A stretch of DNA of 6,913 nucleotides from an uncultured Bacteroidales bacterium (GCA_947179195.1 CAMXAS010000063.1:1-6913); one strand, 5' to 3'. Positions 1 through 6,849 are shown, counted from the stretch's first letter. The notes: a model not told the origin generated them from the letters alone. Translations and numbers: made by a program.

Positions 1-155
1 CGGAGAGGGAATCCGGTGCAAGTCCGGAACAGACCCGCTGCTGTAAGCCCCGTTACGTTCGGGAAACACGTCTTGGCCACTGTGAACGCGCCGCCGCGCG
101 GCCGTTTATGGGAAGGCGTTTTTCGAGGGGTAAGTCAGAAAACCTGCCGTGAGGG
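1..155 (+). promoter_or_regulatory. Cobalamin riboswitch aptamer (5' end cut by window)
   Basis: This is an RNA aptamer that binds a cobalamin and turns down the downstream uptake genes when B12 is plentiful. The conserved core is readable in order: GAGGGAA at 5-11, GGTGCAAGTCC at 15-25, GACCCGCTGCTGT at 32-44, GCCACTG at 76-82, GGGAAGGCG at 110-118, and the B12 box AAGTCAGAAAACCTGCC at 132-148. A GC-rich self-complementary segment at 93-102 fits a peripheral stem between the two middle blocks, as in the larger adenosylcobalamin class. The region 45-74 can form the P5 arm, with AAG 45-47 against CTT 72-74 and CGT 51-53 against ACG 68-70. The closing stem and any promoter lie left of the window. 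The element sits directly before a btuB-type gene, the classic context. The 3' limit is approximate. Confidence 0.95.
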
Positions 156-163
156 TGTTTGAT

Positions 164-196
164 TTTTCACGTTCCCGAGGTTAAGGAACGTAAAAA
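164..196 (+). promoter_or_regulatory. Riboswitch expression-platform hairpin over the btuB start
   Basis: ACGTTCC (169-175) pairs perfectly with GGAACGT (185-191) around a nine-base loop. The stem can extend outward, past one C-A mismatch, through TTTT (164-167) and AAAA (193-196). The 3' arm and loop edge contain AAGGA (183-187), the best Shine-Dalgarno-like stretch before the ATG at 200, and the hairpin ends three bases before that ATG. No U-run follows it, so control of translation initiation is more likely than transcription termination. In cobalamin riboswitches a hairpin here (P13) usually forms a kissing interaction with loop L5. TCGGGAA at 59-65 is exactly complementary to TTCCCGA at 172-178, which fits that. 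Folding was done by eye only. Confidence 0.65.
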
Positions 197-199
197 GCC

Positions 200-2269
200 A
201 TGTGTAAATCAAGCGTTTATTCTATACGGTTGACCCGGTTTCGGCGGGTGCTGACGGCTTATATGGCCGTGATGGGCGGCCTATGCGCGGCGGTGGCTTC
301 GGAACCGACGGCGGCCGACACGTCCGCGCCCATGCGCCGTTCGATCAGCGAGGTGCGCATCGCGGGGCAGGCGCCGCATCGCGGCACGGTATCGGTACAG
401 CAGTTGTCTAAGGAGGAGTTGTTGCGTTTTCATCCGCAACAGGTTGGGGAATTGGTCAAGCGTTTTTCCGGCGTACAGGTCAAGGATTACGGCGGCATCG
501 GCGGCATGAAGACCGTGTCGGTGCGGTCGTTGGGCGCGGCGCACACCGCCGTGGTCTATGACGGCCTCGTGCTCGGCGACGCCCAAAACGGGCAGATTGA
601 CCTGAGCAAGTTGAGTATGGCGCAGGTGGGCGCCGTGCGGCTCAGCAACGCCATGCCGGGCAGCCTGTTCGCGCCCGCCCGCCATTTCTCGGCCGCCTCG
701 GTGCTGGAGGTGGTGCGGCAGACGGCCTTGGCCGACACGCAACGGCAGACGGTGGCCGTGGGGCTGACGGGCGGCTCGTTCGGCTTCTGGTCGCCCACGC
801 TCGGCTACGAACAACGCCTCGGAAGCCGCGCCCGTCTGAGCGTGGACGGCCAATACACGCGCGTCAAGGGCGACTATCCCTATGTGTTGCAGAACGGCAC
901 GGCTACGGAACACCTGCGGCGCGACAATGCCGACGTGCAGAGCGGCCATGCCGACCTGCATATAGACGCGCGGCTGCCCCGCTCGCAGACGTTGGACGTG
1001 GGGTTGCACTACGACGAGAGCGACCGCGGTCTGCCGGGGGCGGTCATCTTCTACGCGCCCTCGTCGCAGCAACGTTGGCACGAACGCACGCTGTGGGCGC
1101 AGGCGCGGCACGGGGTGGCTTATGGGCACGGCTTCTCGCAGAAAAGCGCCCTCAAATACAACTACGCCTATACGCGCTTCTTAGACCCGCAGGCCTTGAC
1201 CGTCTCGGGTGTGGAGGACGACCGTTACACGCAGCAGGAAATCTATGCGACGACGGCCGGTCTGTTCCAACCGCTCTCCGCGCCGCGCTGGCGCTTCAAC
1301 GCGGCCTTGGACGCCGCCTATACGTGGTTGAATGCCAATACGCCCGGCTTCGTCACCCCGCACCGCACCTCGCTTTGGTTCAACGTGGCGGGCGCGTACA
1401 GCCACCCCTATGTGGAGGTGGAAGCCAACCTCTTGGGCTCGGCCTACTTGGAGGGCGTGGCCAATGGCGCGGCCGCGGCCGAAAACCGCTTCCGCCTGTC
1501 GCCGGCCGTCTCGGTGGGCGTGCGGCCTTTGGGACGTCCCGACTGGGTTATCCGGCTCTTTTACAAAGACATCTTCCGTATGCCGACGTTCAACGACCTG
1601 TATTACGAGCGCGTGGGCAACACGGGCTTGCGGCCCGAACAGGCGCGGATGGCCGACGCGGGCATGAGTTATATATGGGCGGCCGGTGGCTGGGGCGACG
1701 CAATGCGGCTGGAAGTCGGCGCGGACGTTTATAAACAATGGGTCACCGACAAAATCGTGGCGTTCCCGACCAAAAACCTGTTCCGTTGGACGATGATGAA
1801 CGTGGGTAAGGCCGACATCACGGGCGTGGACGCTTCGCTCAAATGGTCGTCGCCCTGGGGCAGGGCGGGCGTGTGGCGCGATTTCGGCACATCGCTCTAT
1901 GCCACCTATACGTTTCAGTGGAGTCGCGACGTGACCGACCCCGACGAGCCGACCTACAACAGTCAAATCCCCTATACGCCCGTTCATGCGGGCAGCGGCG
2001 GGCTGACGCTCTCGTGGCGTTCCCTGAGCCTATCCTATGGGCTGACGTGGAGCGGCGCGCGTTACTGCCTGCCCGAAAACCGAGCGGAGAACCGCCTGGC
2101 ACCCTATGTGGACCACAACCTGTCGCTGTCGGGACGTTGGCGTATGTGGAAGGGAAGTTGGGAAGCCGGCGTGGACTGGCTGAACGTGGCCAATACGGCC
2201 TATGAAATCGTGCGCTACTACCCGATGCCGGGCAGTCAGTTCAGAATAACGTTGAAATGCAGATATTGA
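200..2269 (+). CDS. btuB: TonB-dependent outer-membrane cobalamin receptor, BtuB family
   Basis: A 689-residue outer-membrane beta-barrel that imports cobalamin using energy from TonB-ExbBD. Residues 1-33 form a signal peptide (arginine-rich start, hydrophobic core around VLTAYMAVMGGLCAA, likely cut after AVA). A TonB-box-like ISEVRIAG follows at 49-56, then the plug domain at about 60-155, including GELVKRFSGVQVKDYGG and VRSLGAAHTAVVYDG. The rest is the barrel with many aromatic-flanked strands. It carries the receptor-typical FRMPTFNDLYYERVG from residue 459 and ends in an aromatic residue (Tyr), as barrels do. There is no N-terminal carboxypeptidase-like domain, so it is a short BtuB-type receptor rather than a SusC-type one. 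The ATG at 200 is chosen because it lies just after the riboswitch and gives a complete signal peptide. Substrate is inferred from the riboswitch and the BtuG-like neighbour. Another corrinoid is possible, but an iron siderophore is unlikely. Confidence 0.9.
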   Translation: MCKSSVYSIRLTRFRRVLTAYMAVMGGLCAAVASEPTAADTSAPMRRSISEVRIAGQAPHRGTVSVQQLSKEELLRFHPQQVGELVKRFSGVQVKDYGGIGGMKTVSVRSLGAAHTAVVYDGLVLGDAQNGQIDLSKLSMAQVGAVRLSNAMPGSLFAPARHFSAASVLEVVRQTALADTQRQTVAVGLTGGSFGFWSPTLGYEQRLGSRARLSVDGQYTRVKGDYPYVLQNGTATEHLRRDNADVQSGHADLHIDARLPRSQTLDVGLHYDESDRGLPGAVIFYAPSSQQRWHERTLWAQARHGVAYGHGFSQKSALKYNYAYTRFLDPQALTVSGVEDDRYTQQEIYATTAGLFQPLSAPRWRFNAALDAAYTWLNANTPGFVTPHRTSLWFNVAGAYSHPYVEVEANLLGSAYLEGVANGAAAAENRFRLSPAVSVGVRPLGRPDWVIRLFYKDIFRMPTFNDLYYERVGNTGLRPEQARMADAGMSYIWAAGGWGDAMRLEVGADVYKQWVTDKIVAFPTKNLFRWTMMNVGKADITGVDASLKWSSPWGRAGVWRDFGTSLYATYTFQWSRDVTDPDEPTYNSQIPYTPVHAGSGGLTLSWRSLSLSYGLTWSGARYCLPENRAENRLAPYVDHNLSLSGRWRMWKGSWEAGVDWLNVANTAYEIVRYYPMPGSQFRITLKCRY

Positions 2270-2280
2270 TGGAGATAAGG

Positions 2281-3414
2281 ATGATGAATACCCGCCACGC
2301 ACGGCTGTGGCGCTGGCTGGGCCGCCTCGGTTGCGTGGCCGCCGTGCCCTTGCTGTGGGCCTGTCCGCACAAGCCGGATGACGAACCGGAGCCGCCGGCG
2401 GTCTTTGCGCAGACCGCCCGGGTCTATGTGCTGAACGAAGGGCTGTACGCGATGAACAACAGCACGCTTTCGTGCATCGACCTGAAAAACGACCGCTTTG
2501 AACCGGATATCTTCCAACGTGTGAACGGGCGCGGCCTCGGCGATACGGGCAATGAGTTGAAACGTTACGGGAATAAGTTATATATATGTGTCAGCACGTC
2601 CAATACCGTGGAGGTGCTTTCGGCTTCCGACGCACGTTCCCTGAAGCAGATAAAACTCTACAACGAGGCGGGCGTGGGGCGTCAGCCGCGCCGTATCGCG
2701 TTTTGGGAGGGCAAGGCTTATGTGGCCTGTTTCGACGGTACGGTCTGCCGTATCGACACGGCGACCTTGGAAGTGGAGGCCTTCTGCCGTGTGGGGCGCA
2801 ATCCGGACGGCATCTGCGCCACCAACGGCAAACTTTACGTCAGCAATTCGGGCGGGTTGGACTACCCGCGCTACGACAGCACCGTCAGCGTCGTGTCGGT
2901 GGCTACGTTCACGGAAATCAAGCGCATCGACGTGTCCATCAACCCCTATACGATTGAGGCCGACCGGTATGGCGACGTCTATGTCTGCACGCGCGGCAAC
3001 TACGAGGAGGTGAGTGCGGGCGACCCGCGCGGCTACGGTTTCCGGCGTATCGATGCCGGAACGGACGAGCTCGTGCAGTGTTTCGACGACCTGGCCGTGT
3101 TGAATTTCACGGTGTCGGGCGACACGGCCTATCTCTACAATTACGACTATAACCGCAAGACGTCTTGGATCAAGCGGTTCGACCTGCGGACGGAGACCGT
3201 GACGCAGGAGAATTTCATACAGGACGGCACCGAATTGCGCACGCCCTACGGCATGGAGGTGGACCCGTTCAGCGGCGATGTATATATTGGCGATGCCGCG
3301 AATTTCATCGTCACGGGGCGCGTCTATTGTTTTTCGGCGGATGGCCGCATGAAGTTCTGGCGCGAGACGGGGCTTAATCCGGAGGGCTTCGCGTTCGTGG
3401 GCGATAATGAATGA
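2281..3414 (+). CDS. btuG: Surface-exposed beta-propeller lipoprotein, BtuG-type cobalamin-binding protein
   Basis: A 377-residue lipoprotein. The signal peptide contains the hydrophobic stretch VAAVPLLWA before the lipidated Cys28. The mature start CPHKPDDEPEPP is acidic, like the export signal that sends Bacteroidota lipoproteins to the cell surface. Seven similar strand motifs occur at about residues 46 (ARVYVLNEG), 97 (GNKLYICVS), 143 (EGKAYVACF), 182 (NGKLYVSNS), 230 (YGDVYVCTR), 280 (GDTAYLYNY) and 331 (SGDVYIGDA). Their 39-51 residue spacing matches a seven-bladed YncE-like propeller. In Bacteroides, BtuG is such a propeller; it binds B12 extremely tightly and caps BtuB. Placement right after btuB supports that role here. 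In-frame ATGs exist at 2257, 2269, 2281 and 2284. I chose 2281 because GGAG at 2271-2274 is well spaced and the signal peptide is of normal length. The 2269 ATG shares a base with the btuB stop, so coupling is likely. Binding itself is inferred. Confidence 0.8.
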   Translation: MMNTRHARLWRWLGRLGCVAAVPLLWACPHKPDDEPEPPAVFAQTARVYVLNEGLYAMNNSTLSCIDLKNDRFEPDIFQRVNGRGLGDTGNELKRYGNKLYICVSTSNTVEVLSASDARSLKQIKLYNEAGVGRQPRRIAFWEGKAYVACFDGTVCRIDTATLEVEAFCRVGRNPDGICATNGKLYVSNSGGLDYPRYDSTVSVVSVATFTEIKRIDVSINPYTIEADRYGDVYVCTRGNYEEVSAGDPRGYGFRRIDAGTDELVQCFDDLAVLNFTVSGDTAYLYNYDYNRKTSWIKRFDLRTETVTQENFIQDGTELRTPYGMEVDPFSGDVYIGDAANFIVTGRVYCFSADGRMKFWRETGLNPEGFAFVGDNE

Positions 3415-3424
3415 TGACGATAGG

Positions 3425-4639
3425 ATGAAGATGAAAACGAAGATAAGGATGATTGGCGGCCTGTTGGCCGTATGGGCGTTCGGTCTGCACGGGGCCGCCT
3501 TGCAGGCGCAGTCGGCCTATCAGCAGAAGGTGTGGCGTTACGTGCCGGCGCCGGGACAGTTCATCGACGCCGCGATGTTGGCCGAACCCGAAACCGATTC
3601 CGCCGGTTTGGCGGCCTTGGACGAGGCGGCTGTCTGCGCGTTCCTGACCGAAAAGATGGCCGGGAAAAGCAACGGGCGGCTGTTGTCGTTGGGCGCTTAC
3701 GGCGGCTACGTGGTCTTGGGCTTCGACCACCGCATCCCCAACGGCCCCGGCTTGGACTTGCGGCTGTACGGCAACGCCTATTACGCGGGCGGCCACGGGG
3801 CGGACAGCGAGACGCCCGGCGGCAGTGCCGAGCCCGGCATCGTCTATGTGAGCCGTGACGACAACGGGGACGGCCTGCCCAACGATACGTGGTATGAAAT
3901 CGACGGTTCGGAGACCGATGCCCCGCAGACCGTGGCCGACTACCGCATCGTCTATTACCGGCCCGCGCCCTTGGACGCGGATGTGTTTTGGCGCGACAAC
4001 CAAGGCGACAGCGGCTATATCTACCGCAACACCTACCATACGCAGGATTCTTACTACCCGTGGTGGCTACCGGGCGACTCGCTGGTGTTCAGCGGCCGCC
4101 GCCTGCCCGACAATGCCGTGGACGAGGGGGCGGATGGCCGTCAGGCGTGGTTCCTGCGCGCGTTCGACTACGGCTATGCCGACAACCACCCCAACGACAG
4201 CGAGGGCGCGTTGGTGGATATCGACTGGGCGGTGGATGCCGACGGGCGGCCGGTGAGCTTGGACAGCATCGATTTTGTCATGATAAGGACGGGCGTGCGG
4301 CAGAATACGGGCTGGACGGGCGAGGTCTCGACCGAAGTGGCCGGCGTGGAGGACGTGCATTGCCTGAGTGCGGGGCCGACGGGCATTGAGGACTTGGACG
4401 GAGGACGGACGGCCTGGTGTGTCTATCCGAACCCGTGCGCCGACCGTTTCGCCGTTGAGGGCGTCCCGGCGCGCTTGCGGCTTTATGACGCGCAGGGGCA
4501 TTGTGTAGGACATAGGGACATATCGGAGGCCGGTCATGTGGTCTGGGAGGTGGCCGCCTTGCAGCCGGGCCTGTATCTGCTGGAAGTCCGGAACGGAGCG
4601 GATACGGCGCCCGTTTATTACAAAATACTTAAAAAGTAA
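3425..4639 (+). CDS. Secreted cell-surface protein with T9SS C-terminal sorting domain, B12-locus accessory protein
   Basis: A 404-residue exported protein of unproven function. A basic start (MKMKTKIR) and hydrophobic core lead to a signal peptidase I site after LQA28, before QS. It has no lipobox, unlike its neighbour. The body (about 30-320) resembles the 'cell surface protein' family that I recall near YncE/BtuG-type genes in Bacteroides. Visible blocks are LSLGAYGGYVVLGFDH (88-103), GNAYYAGG, EPGIVYVSRDDNGDG, FDYGYADNHPND and DFVMIRTG. D145-N147-D149-G150-D154 form a DxNxDGxxxD calcium-loop pattern. Residues 334-404 match a type A T9SS sorting domain: YPNPCADRF, then LQPGLYLLEV and a lysine-rich end (YYKILKK). 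It is expected to cross the outer membrane by T9SS and stay on the surface. I took the ATG at 3425 rather than 3407, since the latter adds MNDDDR, which is unsuitable for a signal peptide. Co-expression with btuBG suggests corrinoid capture or a scaffold. A relation to BtuH-type binders cannot be judged here. Confidence 0.8.
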   Translation: MKMKTKIRMIGGLLAVWAFGLHGAALQAQSAYQQKVWRYVPAPGQFIDAAMLAEPETDSAGLAALDEAAVCAFLTEKMAGKSNGRLLSLGAYGGYVVLGFDHRIPNGPGLDLRLYGNAYYAGGHGADSETPGGSAEPGIVYVSRDDNGDGLPNDTWYEIDGSETDAPQTVADYRIVYYRPAPLDADVFWRDNQGDSGYIYRNTYHTQDSYYPWWLPGDSLVFSGRRLPDNAVDEGADGRQAWFLRAFDYGYADNHPNDSEGALVDIDWAVDADGRPVSLDSIDFVMIRTGVRQNTGWTGEVSTEVAGVEDVHCLSAGPTGIEDLDGGRTAWCVYPNPCADRFAVEGVPARLRLYDAQGHCVGHRDISEAGHVVWEVAALQPGLYLLEVRNGADTAPVYYKILKK

Positions 4640-4645
4640 GCCCTT

Positions 4646-4825
4646 ATGGAAAAAATCTGTCCGCGTTGCGGGCGGCCTTTCGAATGCCGCCACGACGATA
4701 TCGCCAACTGCGAATGTAGCCGCGTGCCGCTCTCGGCCAAGGTGCGCGCCTACCTCAAGGCGCATTTCCAAGACCGCTGCCTCTGCAAGGACTGTCTGCT
4801 GGAAATCGTGCGGATGTTCAGGTAG
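4646..4825 (+). CDS. Small cysteine-rich protein, CWC-family-like
   Basis: A 59-residue protein without signal peptide or membrane segment, so probably cytoplasmic. It has eight cysteines: C5-x2-C8, C14, C22-x-C24, and C45-x-C47-x2-C50. The start (CPRCGRPFEC), the central CEC and the final CLCKDCL fit the layout of the cysteine-rich CWC family (recalled as PF14375), with CEC where the family name has CWC. Such spacing implies a bound metal, probably zinc. The family has no established function. It starts only six bases after the previous stop, with no clear Shine-Dalgarno, which suggests coupled translation as the last gene of the B12 operon. Codon use looks like its neighbours. An active role in cobalt or corrinoid handling would be speculation. 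Confidence 0.8.
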   Translation: MEKICPRCGRPFECRHDDIANCECSRVPLSAKVRAYLKAHFQDRCLCKDCLLEIVRMFR

Positions 4826-4860
4826 GCGCTTCCGGTCGGTTGCATTATTTGTCAAAGCGC
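4826..4860. repeat. Short inverted repeat around the -33 region
   Basis: GCGCTT at 4826-4831 is the exact reverse complement of AAGCGC at 4855-4860, separated by 23 bases. It begins directly after the stop codon of the small cysteine-rich gene and brackets the -33 element of the following promoter. It could be an operator for a regulator of the two-component operon, possibly the LytTR protein itself, or a weak transcript-end stem. The loop is large and no U-run follows, so a strong intrinsic terminator is unlikely. Six-base arms can also arise by chance. Confidence 0.25.
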
Positions 4861-4879
4861 GGCGGATAGCGTATCTTTG
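4848..4879 (+). promoter_or_regulatory. Bacteroidota-type sigma-ABfr promoter for the two-component operon
   Basis: TTTG at 4848-4851 (-33 element) and TATCTTTG at 4872-4879 (-7 element, consensus TAnnTTTG) are separated by 20 bases. This is a perfect match to the housekeeping promoter of Bacteroides and relatives. It lies in the 60-base gap between the B12 operon and the histidine kinase gene and separates the two transcription units. The predicted transcription start is roughly 4884-4887, practically on the first in-frame ATG at 4886. Confidence 0.8.
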
Positions 4880-4885
4880 CAACCT

Positions 4886-6013
4886 ATGTTTGGCATGAAC
4901 CGACTTTTTCGCAAGCAGGCGCCGCGGTACGAGAAAATCCGTCTGTCCCGGGCGCGCAGCGGCAATCGTTATTATACGTTGCTGAATGTGTTTCTGTTTA
5001 CCATCGTCGGCTTCTTCTCCTATTATTTCATCCTGTTTTCGACCGAATGGTGGCAGCTGTTCGAATCGGAGCATACGATGTTCCTGTTCGGCTTGGGCGT
5101 CGTGGTGTCGTTCAATGTGCTGTGCGGGCTGATTCTGTGGCTCAACTCGGTCATCAACACGCATTATCCGTTCGCCTATCAGGGCGTGGGGCGTATGTTC
5201 GCGTTCTTTATCCTCGTGGCGGGCTTCCTCGTGTTTTATCATTACAGTATATACGCCTTGCTGTTGCGCATCTTCCACGATACGCCCGACTTGAACATGG
5301 GGCGCGAGAACTGGATGCGCCTGGCCTTGATTTCGCTCATCGACCTGCTCGTGCTCTGCCTGATATTGCTCAACCAAAGCGCCCGCTATACGCTCAGGAT
5401 TTACCGCGAGGCCGAACAGTTGCGGCAGAACCGTTCGCAGACGGAACTGCGCGCGTTGCAGGCGCAGCTCAACCCGCATTTCCTGTTCAACAGCCTCAAT
5501 ACGTTGCTGTCCGAAATAGAATACGACCCCGACAACGCCAAGGTCTTTACCACGCGCTTGGCTGAGGTCTATCGCTATATCCTGCAGGTGCAGGACAAGG
5601 AGACGGTGCCGCTCGTGGACGAGATGGAGTTCATGCGCGCCTATCTCTATCTGCATCAGGTGCGTATCGGCCACGCCCTCAAATTCGAGACGCGGATTCT
5701 GCCGGAGGGCACGCCCATGTACGGCTTGCGCGACAAACGCATCCTGCCGCTGGCCTTGCAGTTGTTGGTCGAGAATATTTTGAAACACAATACGGTGAGC
5801 GCGCGTCGCCCGCTGTCCGCCGTGCTGACGGTGGATGCGGCCGGCAATACGGTGACGGTGGAGAACGAAATCCGGCTCAAGAAAAACGTCAAATCGTCGG
5901 GCTACGGCCTCAAGAACCTGGCCGAACGTTACCGGCTTTCGGGCGGCTACGAGATGGTGGTGGAGCGGAGCGTGAACAAGTTCAAGGTGCGGTTGCCGTT
6001 GTTTGAAGATTGA
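4886..6013 (+). CDS. LytS-type membrane sensor histidine kinase (His_kinase family)
   Basis: A 375-residue inner-membrane kinase that autophosphorylates and passes phosphate to the response regulator encoded next. A basic N-terminus (KIRLSRARSGNR) precedes four predicted membrane helices at about 31-52, 64-87, 104-128 and 144-163, with only short loops, so there is no large periplasmic sensor domain. A short linker with coiled-coil character (about 168-193) leads to the phosphoacceptor motif NPHFLFNSLNTL with His198, typical of the His_kinase (PF06580) class. The ATP-binding part has an N-box at LVENILKHN (294-302) and a single G-box GYGLKNLAERY (339-349), as usual for this class. The frame is open to a TTG at 4877, but that lies inside the -7 promoter element. 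ATG 4886 or 4895 is the real start. The stimulus is not evident. The neighbouring B12 operon has its own riboswitch, so a functional link is not implied. Confidence 0.92.
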   Translation: MFGMNRLFRKQAPRYEKIRLSRARSGNRYYTLLNVFLFTIVGFFSYYFILFSTEWWQLFESEHTMFLFGLGVVVSFNVLCGLILWLNSVINTHYPFAYQGVGRMFAFFILVAGFLVFYHYSIYALLLRIFHDTPDLNMGRENWMRLALISLIDLLVLCLILLNQSARYTLRIYREAEQLRQNRSQTELRALQAQLNPHFLFNSLNTLLSEIEYDPDNAKVFTTRLAEVYRYILQVQDKETVPLVDEMEFMRAYLYLHQVRIGHALKFETRILPEGTPMYGLRDKRILPLALQLLVENILKHNTVSARRPLSAVLTVDAAGNTVTVENEIRLKKNVKSSGYGLKNLAERYRLSGGYEMVVERSVNKFKVRLPLFED

Positions 6014-6026
6014 AAGGAATCGGGAT

Positions 6027-6845
6027 ATGACGACGAATGTCAAACCGGAGGAAAGTCCGGAAAAGAAATCGGTACGGGTCTGGCTCGTGGAAGACGAGGA
6101 ACCCGCCGCCCGTCTGTTGAAACGCATGATATTGAAGTTGCGGCCGGACTGGCAGGTGGAACACGTGGCCACCTCCAACGAGGAGGCCGAGGCGTATTTC
6201 AAGGAACAGCCGCAGCAACCGGACGTCTTGTTTTTGGATGTGGAACTTTCGGACGGCAACTCGTTCGAATTCATCGAAAAGGTAAAGCCGGAGAGCATGA
6301 TTGTGTTCGTGACGGCCTACGACGAGTTCGCCTTGCGCGCGTTTTCGGTCAACAGCATTGACTATCTGCTCAAGCCGGTGAGCGTGGAACGCTTGCGCGC
6401 CACGATTGAGAAATACGAACGGCTTTCGACGGCCTATATCCGGGACGTGAGCCGTCAGCGCAACTGGAAAGAGGTGTCCGAGAACGCGAACGGCACCGAG
6501 AAACGTTACCGGACGCGCTTCCTCATCGAACACGGCAACCAGTTGGAGACGCTGCACGTGGAGGACATCGCGTATTTCTTCAGCGAGAACAAGATTTGCT
6601 ACGCGCAGACGTTCAACGACGGCAACTTCGTACTGGACGCCTCGTTGGACCGCCTGGGCGAGGAGTTGAACCCCGACCAGTTCTTCCGCGCCACGCGGCA
6701 GGTGCTGGTATGCCCCAAGGCGATTACGAAAATAGAGAATTACTTTCAGGGCAAGGTGGCCATCTATACGCAGCCGCCGTACAAGGAACAGATTTTGGTG
6801 AGCAAGGAGAAGGCCGAGGCTTTCCGCAAATGGTTGAAATATTAG
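6027..6845 (+). CDS. LytTR-family DNA-binding response regulator
   Basis: A 272-residue cytoplasmic regulator, partner of the kinase 13 bases upstream. Residues 16-135 form a receiver domain with all key residues: acidic pocket E22-D23-E24, phosphoacceptor Asp71 in VLFLDVELSDG, Thr96 in VTAYDE, and Lys116 in LLKPVSV. A linker rich in charged residues (about 136-160) leads to a LytTR DNA-binding domain at about 163-270, with FLIEHGNQLETL, HVEDIAYFFSENK, FFRATRQVLV and a C-terminal SKEKAEAFRKWL. The domain is known to bind direct repeats in promoters. No convincing target repeat was recognised here. The frame extends back to a TTG at 6003 inside the kinase gene. ATG 6027 is preferred because AAAGGA at 6013-6018 precedes it at normal spacing and it starts just before the receiver. 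Confidence 0.93.
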   Translation: MTTNVKPEESPEKKSVRVWLVEDEEPAARLLKRMILKLRPDWQVEHVATSNEEAEAYFKEQPQQPDVLFLDVELSDGNSFEFIEKVKPESMIVFVTAYDEFALRAFSVNSIDYLLKPVSVERLRATIEKYERLSTAYIRDVSRQRNWKEVSENANGTEKRYRTRFLIEHGNQLETLHVEDIAYFFSENKICYAQTFNDGNFVLDASLDRLGEELNPDQFFRATRQVLVCPKAITKIENYFQGKVAIYTQPPYKEQILVSKEKAEAFRKWLKY

Positions 6846-6849
6846 GGTT

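Noticed and set aside
164..199. Intrinsic terminator as the riboswitch output
   Set aside because: The hairpin at 164-196 is followed by GCC and the start codon rather than a run of T, so a termination mechanism is not supported.
1075..1734. 219-codon plus-strand frame inside btuB
   Set aside because: Out-of-frame product rich in Arg, Gly and Leu inside a well-supported receptor gene; no domain visible.
281..1987. Minus-strand open frames opposite the receptor gene (281-1129 and 1181-1987)
   Set aside because: Antisense shadows of btuB with arginine/histidine-rich, motif-free translations and no promoter or ribosome-binding signal seen.
3407..3424. Upstream ATG at 3407 as the start of the T9SS-linked protein
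   Set aside because: It would overlap the previous gene and add MNDDDR, an acidic head incompatible with a normal signal peptide; ATG 3425 gives a standard basic start.
3374..4039. 221-codon minus-strand frame
   Set aside because: Repetitive valine/alanine-rich translation opposite the T9SS-linked gene; explained by that gene's codon composition.
4877..4885. TTG at 4877 as the kinase start
   Set aside because: The codon overlaps the -7 promoter element and would lie upstream of the predicted transcription start.
4067..6298. 743-codon open frame on the minus strand across three genes
   Set aside because: It lies opposite the surface protein, the small cysteine-rich gene and the complete kinase, all with clear family motifs. 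The translation is rich in His, Arg, Gln and Ala with no recognisable domain, as expected for the antisense of GC-rich coding DNA.
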